64,000 nt of DNA, from the NCBI GenBank assembly GCA_025200525.1, contig CM045770.1, forward strand, positions 134,878,200-134,942,199. Reading direction: 5' to 3'. This DNA comes from Camellia lanceoleosa. Its lineage: Eukaryota; Streptophyta; Magnoliopsida; Ericales; Theaceae. The position numbers and the translations under genes were made by a program. The notes beneath the pieces were generated by a model. The model did not search any database. It was not told the origin of the DNA and was given only the letters and a program-made list of their open reading frames with translations. Shown here piece by piece: positions 60,043 to 64,000 of this stretch. Within the stretch, counting starts at the first letter, position 1, and each line of letters begins with the position of its first letter.

Positions 60043-60640
60043 GCTAATGTTAACCCTTTCATAGCAGGTGTGCACAACATTAAGGCAGTGTCGTATGAAG
60101 AAAACTTATAACTAGTAGAGGTGCTTTCTGAAGAGTTGAAGTCACAAGGAAGGGATATAACTCCTGAGGAATTTCAAGCCTACATAGATGAGGGGTTCTG
60201 ACAGATTGGTCAGGACTGGGCCAAGCCTAGCCTGATGCAAAGGAGGCAGGGTGAGCCAATTATTGAGCTGGTGACTGAACAAGATTGTTGAATAATGAGT
60301 ACAGTGATTGATAATGAACAGGACATTAGTGTAATTAGGTCTACTTTCTTTATATTGTTTTATTTATTTTTAGCAAATAAGGTCAGCCTTAGAGTTTTAC
60401 CTTTATGCTTATGGGCTAAATGTGTAATTGACAATAGCCCTCTTAGTTATAGAGAGGCCTAGTTAGAACATTTGCAGGCAACACTTGCTAAGTTAGATGA
60501 TCTCAAAGTAGATGTGCAGGATCCCTTAGAAGAATTTAACTTTAAGGATGAAGCCCGTAAGAGGTCCATCTTTATCAATGCATGGTTGGCTAATAAAGCA
60601 AGGAAAAACTAGTTGGCATTCTTTCTGATTATATCGATTG
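60043..60640 (+). pseudogene. Protease-RT linker of element 6
   Basis: Contains D-P-L-E-E-F-N-F near 60525, matching the linker of element 1. Frames are otherwise interrupted. Confidence 0.5.
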
Positions 60641-61400
60641 TTTTGCATGGAATTATGATGAAATACCTAGTTTAGAAAGATCATTAGTTGAGCATAGGCT
60701 CCTAATACGAAGTAATTAAGTTCCTCATAAACAACCCCCATGAAGAATAACTAATGAGCTAGTGCTATTAGTTAAAGAAGAAATTAAAAGACTGCTTAAT
60801 GGCAAATCAAGAGTCTGTATAGACTTTAGGAACTTGAACACTGCAACCCCCAAAGATGAGTACCCAATGCTTATGGTTGATCTACTAGTAGATTCAGCAG
60901 CCAAGCATGAAATGTTGCCTTTTATGGATGGACATACTGGGTACAATCAGATATTTATCAACACAGAAGACATCCACAAAACAGTTTTAGGAGTCCTGGG
61001 GCTTTAGGAACTTTTGAATGAGTTTTTATGCCCTTTGGTTTAAAAAATGTAAGTGCAACCTACCAGAGGGCCATGAACTTAATCTTCCATGATCTGATTG
61101 GAAAATTTTTAGAAGTCTATATAGACGATGTGGCCATCAAGTTAGAAAGTTTTGAGGAGCATCTAGACCACCTTCCACAGACCTTTCAAAGGATGAGGTC
61201 TTACAAGCTAAAAATGAACCCATTAAAGTGTGCATTTGGGGTTTCTACTGAAAATTTCTTAGGTTTCTTGGTTCATCAAAAGGGTATTGAGGTGGATGCA
61301 AATAAGGCCAAAGCTATACTGGCACCACCACCACCACCAACCAACAAGAGAGAGAGATGTAGAGCTTTCTAGGTAAGGTGAATTTCCTAAGGAGGTTCAT
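60641..61400 (+). pseudogene. Reverse transcriptase of element 6, with an internal deletion
   Basis: E-I-P-S-L-E-R-S-L-V-E-H-R-L near 60660, R-V-C-I-D-F-R-N-L-N near 60810, D-G-H-T-G-Y-N-Q near 60930, M-P-F-G-L-K-N-V-S at 61028 and catalytic Y-I-D-D near 61118. Compared with element 1, about 26 codons are missing between E-E-I-K-R-L-L and N-G-K-S-R-V (near 60800), removing the W-L-S-N-I-V-P-V segment. A CCACCACCACC run near 61323 replaces the usual A-R-P-P. Confidence 0.85.
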
Positions 61401-61893
61401 AGCTAATTTGACTGGGTAAACTTTGGCCTTCGGACTTTTGGTGAAAGCCAAGTTAGATATGGATTTTAACTAGGGGAAGCCTTAGTAAGGGGCTTTCGAT
61501 GTAATTAAGAAATATTTAATGAACCCACCTGTTTTGATGCCTCCCATCAAGGGAAAGCCACTGAAATTGTATATTTTAGCATGTAAAGGGTCCATTGGGT
61601 GCCTATTAGCTCAGGATAATGAAAGTGGCAATGAGCAAGCCATTTACTATCTTAATAGAAGGTTAAATGATGCAGAGACCAGATATAGTTCAGTAGAAAA
61701 ACTATGTTCGGCTTTATATTTCGCTGCCATCAAGCTAAGGCGTTACATGTTACCCTCAGAGGTGTGTGTAGTGGCCCAAACTGATGTTATTAAGTACATG
61801 TTATTTAAGCCTATAATAAGGAGGGATACAAGGCAAATGGCTTTTGGCGTTAATAGAATATTGCTTCAAATATGTTCCTTAGAAAGCTATTAA
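61401..61893 (+). pseudogene. RT-linked RNase H of element 6
   Basis: L-K-L-Y-I-L-A-C-K-G-S-I-G, N-E-Q-A-I-Y-Y-L-N-R-R, Y-S-S-V-E-K-L-C and V-I-K-Y-M-L-F-K-P-I match element 1's first RNase H in a 124-codon open stretch (61519-61893). Confidence 0.8.
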
Positions 61894-62552
61894 GGGCCAA
61901 GCCTTCGCTGATTTCCTAGTTGAGTACCCTTGTTCTTCCGTCGATGAGGATTTATTTGAGGTAAATTATGTAGAAAATACCCCTTGGAGGCTAATGTTTG
62001 ACTGCTCTAAGACAGAAGAGGGTGTTGGAGCTGTTGTTGTGTTTGTAGCACTCAATGGACAAGTGCATCAGTTTTCCTATCAATTGAATGAATAGTTTAT
62101 CACATCTAATAATCTGGTTGAATATGAAACCTTGATTATAGGTCTAGAATTGGCCATAGAATTTAGGATTGCCAGTTTACAAGTATTTGGTGATTCAAAG
62201 TTGGTCATTAAACGAATTATGGGTTGCTAACAAAGCCCTAGAAGAGTATTTAGTTGAGGTTAAGTGGTTGATACATTTTTTTAGCCATGTTAGTTTTCAA
62301 CACATGCTTTGACTAGAAAATAAGAAGGCTAATGAAATGGCCTAGGTAGCCTCTGGTTTGAGAATTTCAAAGGGGTGCCAAGAAAGAATAATCTAGATTC
62401 AAAGGAGAAATTTTTCTAGATTAAAGGATCGACAAAGAAACTTCTTTCCAATAATGCATTTAGAAGTGGTAGAAGAAGACTGGAGATATCCTTTGATCAA
62501 GTATTTGATGAACAGTGGAGAGAAGGTTGGTAGACAAGTCAAGTTTTAGGCT
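61894..62552 (+). pseudogene. Second RNase H-like domain of element 6
   Basis: Decayed but recognisable: M-F-D-C-S-K near 61995, V-E-Y-E-T-L-I-I-G-L-E-L near 62120 and V-F-G-D-S-K-L-V-I near 62185 occupy the place of the three acidic motifs. It confirms the Tat lineage. Confidence 0.72.
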
Positions 62553-63724
62553 TTGAATTATGTCATCATAGGAGATAACGTGTTTAGAAGGGCTCATGAT
62601 GGCATAACATTACTATGTATAGGCCAAAATGAACAGATGAAAATAATGGCTGAAGTGAATAAGGACATATGTGGTACTTATCAAGCGGCAAAAAAGATGA
62701 GGTGGATAGTCAATATGTATGGCTATTTTTGGCCTATAGTAAGGAAGGATTGTATAGCTTATACTAACGGGTGTCAAGCATGCCAGAAGCATGACAGTCT
62801 CTAGAAAGTGCCAGCAGTTGTGCTGCATTCTGTGGTAAAACCTTAGCTTTTTAGAGGATGAATAATGGACTTGATTGGGCAAAATTTTCCCCCTCCCTCA
62901 AAGAAACATTCTTACATTTTAGTGGCAACTGATTATTTCACTAAATGGGTAGAAGCAGTGCCATTAAGAATGGTGACTCAGAGCCATGTAATTGATTTTA
63001 TAAAGAAACACATAATACATAGGTTTGGGTTACCCCAGTCTATCGTAGTTGATCAGGCCACCATGTTTAATGGGGATGGGATTAAGGAATTTGCCAAGGA
63101 GTATGGCATTCAAATCCTCAATTTATCACCATATTATGCTCAAGCTAATGGGCAAGCTAAGTCCACCAACAAAATAATGAAGAATACCTTGGAAAGGATG
63201 GTTAAGGAGAACCCTAAGAATTGAGATAATTTGCTATCCAATGTATTATGGGCTTATAGGAACTACAAGAAAAACAACATTGGGGCTACCCCTTATGAAT
63301 TGGTGTATGGCCATGATGTAGTATTGCCCCTAGAGGTGATAGTCCAATCCAGCAGAGTGGCCTTGCACTATGGCATCCATGTCGATGACTATGCTGAGGC
63401 CATGATGGTAGAATTGCACGACTTGGAGGAAAGAAGAGTTATGGCCTATAATCATCTTTTGGCCTAGAAAAGAAAGGTTGAAAGTGCTTATAATAAAAGA
63501 GTGAAAGCCAAGGTATTTTCAGAAGGAGATTTAGTATGGAAAACCATACTGCCATTAGGAAGTAAAGATCCAAACTCTAGAAAGTGGTCCCCAAACTAGA
63601 AAGGGCCATTCAAGATTTACAAAGTCCTCAAGGGAGGAGTTTATCATCTTGCATCTATAGAAGGAGTCCCACAAAGGAGAATTATAAATAGTAAATATTT
63701 AAAAAAGTATTATCCAACTATGTG
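62553..63724 (+). pseudogene. Integrase of element 6, zinc site and catalytic Glu lost
   Basis: The zinc region reads E-V-N-K-D-I-C-G-T-Y-Q...C-Q-A-C-Q-K, where element 1 has His at both the Asn and the Tyr positions, so both His are gone. The core (62865-63224) keeps the Asp in M-D-L-I-G and V-V-D-Q-A, but the Glu of G-Q-A-E-S is Lys (G-Q-A-K-S). The C-terminus has G-D-L-V-W-K-T-I-L-P near 63530. Stops at 63224, 63467 and later sit mostly at Trp or Gln positions. Confidence 0.85.
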
Positions 63725-64000
63725 AGAAAATATCAAGCATGTGTAAAAGAAAAAGAAAAAAGAAAAAGAGAATGTGCTTCCATTAATAATAATAAAATAA
63801 AATTCAGGTACAAGAAAGGTTATGTTACTATCTAGTCTTAAAAAAAATAAATGAATAAATAAAAAAAAAAGAAAAAAGAGAAAGATAAAGCCTTAATCCT
63901 TCTGAAAGGCAATTACAAAACTTGCCCAGGCTGAAATGATGGCTCTTCTCTTTGTCTTGACTTGGAAGAGGTTCCCTTGCACGTCTTTGAGGGCGGCTGG
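63725..64000. other. Start of the region downstream of pol in element 6
   Basis: A-rich spacer to about 63890, then a denser segment to the window edge with no assignable frame. In element 1 the equivalent side holds antisense genes, so one may follow beyond the window. Confidence 0.35.

Larger units (their letters stand above)
54653..64000 (+). mobile_element. Element 6: degenerate Tat-lineage retrotransposon, cut by the window end
   Basis: 5' LTR, primer site, gag, protease, RT, two RNase H domains and integrase in order on the plus strand. The 3' LTR lies outside the window. The motifs closely resemble element 1. Decay is mostly by point changes that turn Gln and Trp codons into stops, with fewer frameshifts. 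Confidence 0.88.

Noticed and set aside
1..64000. tRNA, rRNA or other structured RNA genes
   Set aside because: I looked for tRNA-like A and B boxes and rRNA motifs; the only tRNA-related matches are retrotransposon primer sites.

Overview
The window is nuclear DNA of a flowering plant, almost certainly a eudicot, from a transposon-dense and AT-rich tract. I see no intact host gene. The plant assignment rests on Tat-lineage and Tekay-type (chromodomain) Ty3/gypsy retrotransposons, an antisense plant-mobile-domain gene, Mutator-like elements with 9-bp target duplications, and a captured fragment of a GET3/ASNA1-type ATPase gene that still carries its intron border. I cannot name the species.

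Layout. (1) 79-15372: a Tat-lineage element on the minus strand, with ~770-bp LTRs, the target duplication GTTAA, a primer site, a polypurine tract, broken gag-pol with two RNase H domains, and two plus-strand (antisense) gene remnants between pol and the 3' LTR. One of these is a spliced plant-mobile-domain gene. (2) 15544-16495: a foldback Mutator-like element. (3) 18228-32385: a ~4.7-kb solo LTR (target duplication ATGAT) split by a Tekay chromovirus at 22218-31699. (4) 32.4-39.8 kb: non-coding DNA with two small Mutator-type MITEs and a TIR element filled with a CCACC minisatellite. (5) 39788-51383: an older Tekay chromovirus (target duplication CAACC) whose reverse transcriptase is split by a solo LTR at 44154-46725. 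(6) 52973-54310: a second foldback Mutator-like element holding the GET3 fragment. (7) 54653 to the right edge: a degenerate plus-strand Tat element cut by the window end.

How the parts relate. The full LTR elements carry the usual retrotransposition set (gag, protease, RT, RNase H, integrase), but every copy is broken. The 22-31 kb chromovirus is best preserved. Several breaks in elements 1 and 3 may be assembly errors, because paired LTRs differ in tight clusters next to long identical blocks.

Most unusual signal: short CpG-containing palindromes repeated at a fixed 20-bp step. CTCGAG pairs lie exactly 20 bp apart in the LTRs of both Tekay elements, and TTCGAA sites lie 20 bp apart in the Tat element upstream of its antisense gene. 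Looser relatives are CACGTG every 22 bp in the solo LTR at 44-47 kb, and GGCCGGCC every 21-25 bp in the large solo LTR. Four element families thus share a phased-dyad layout with different core sequences.
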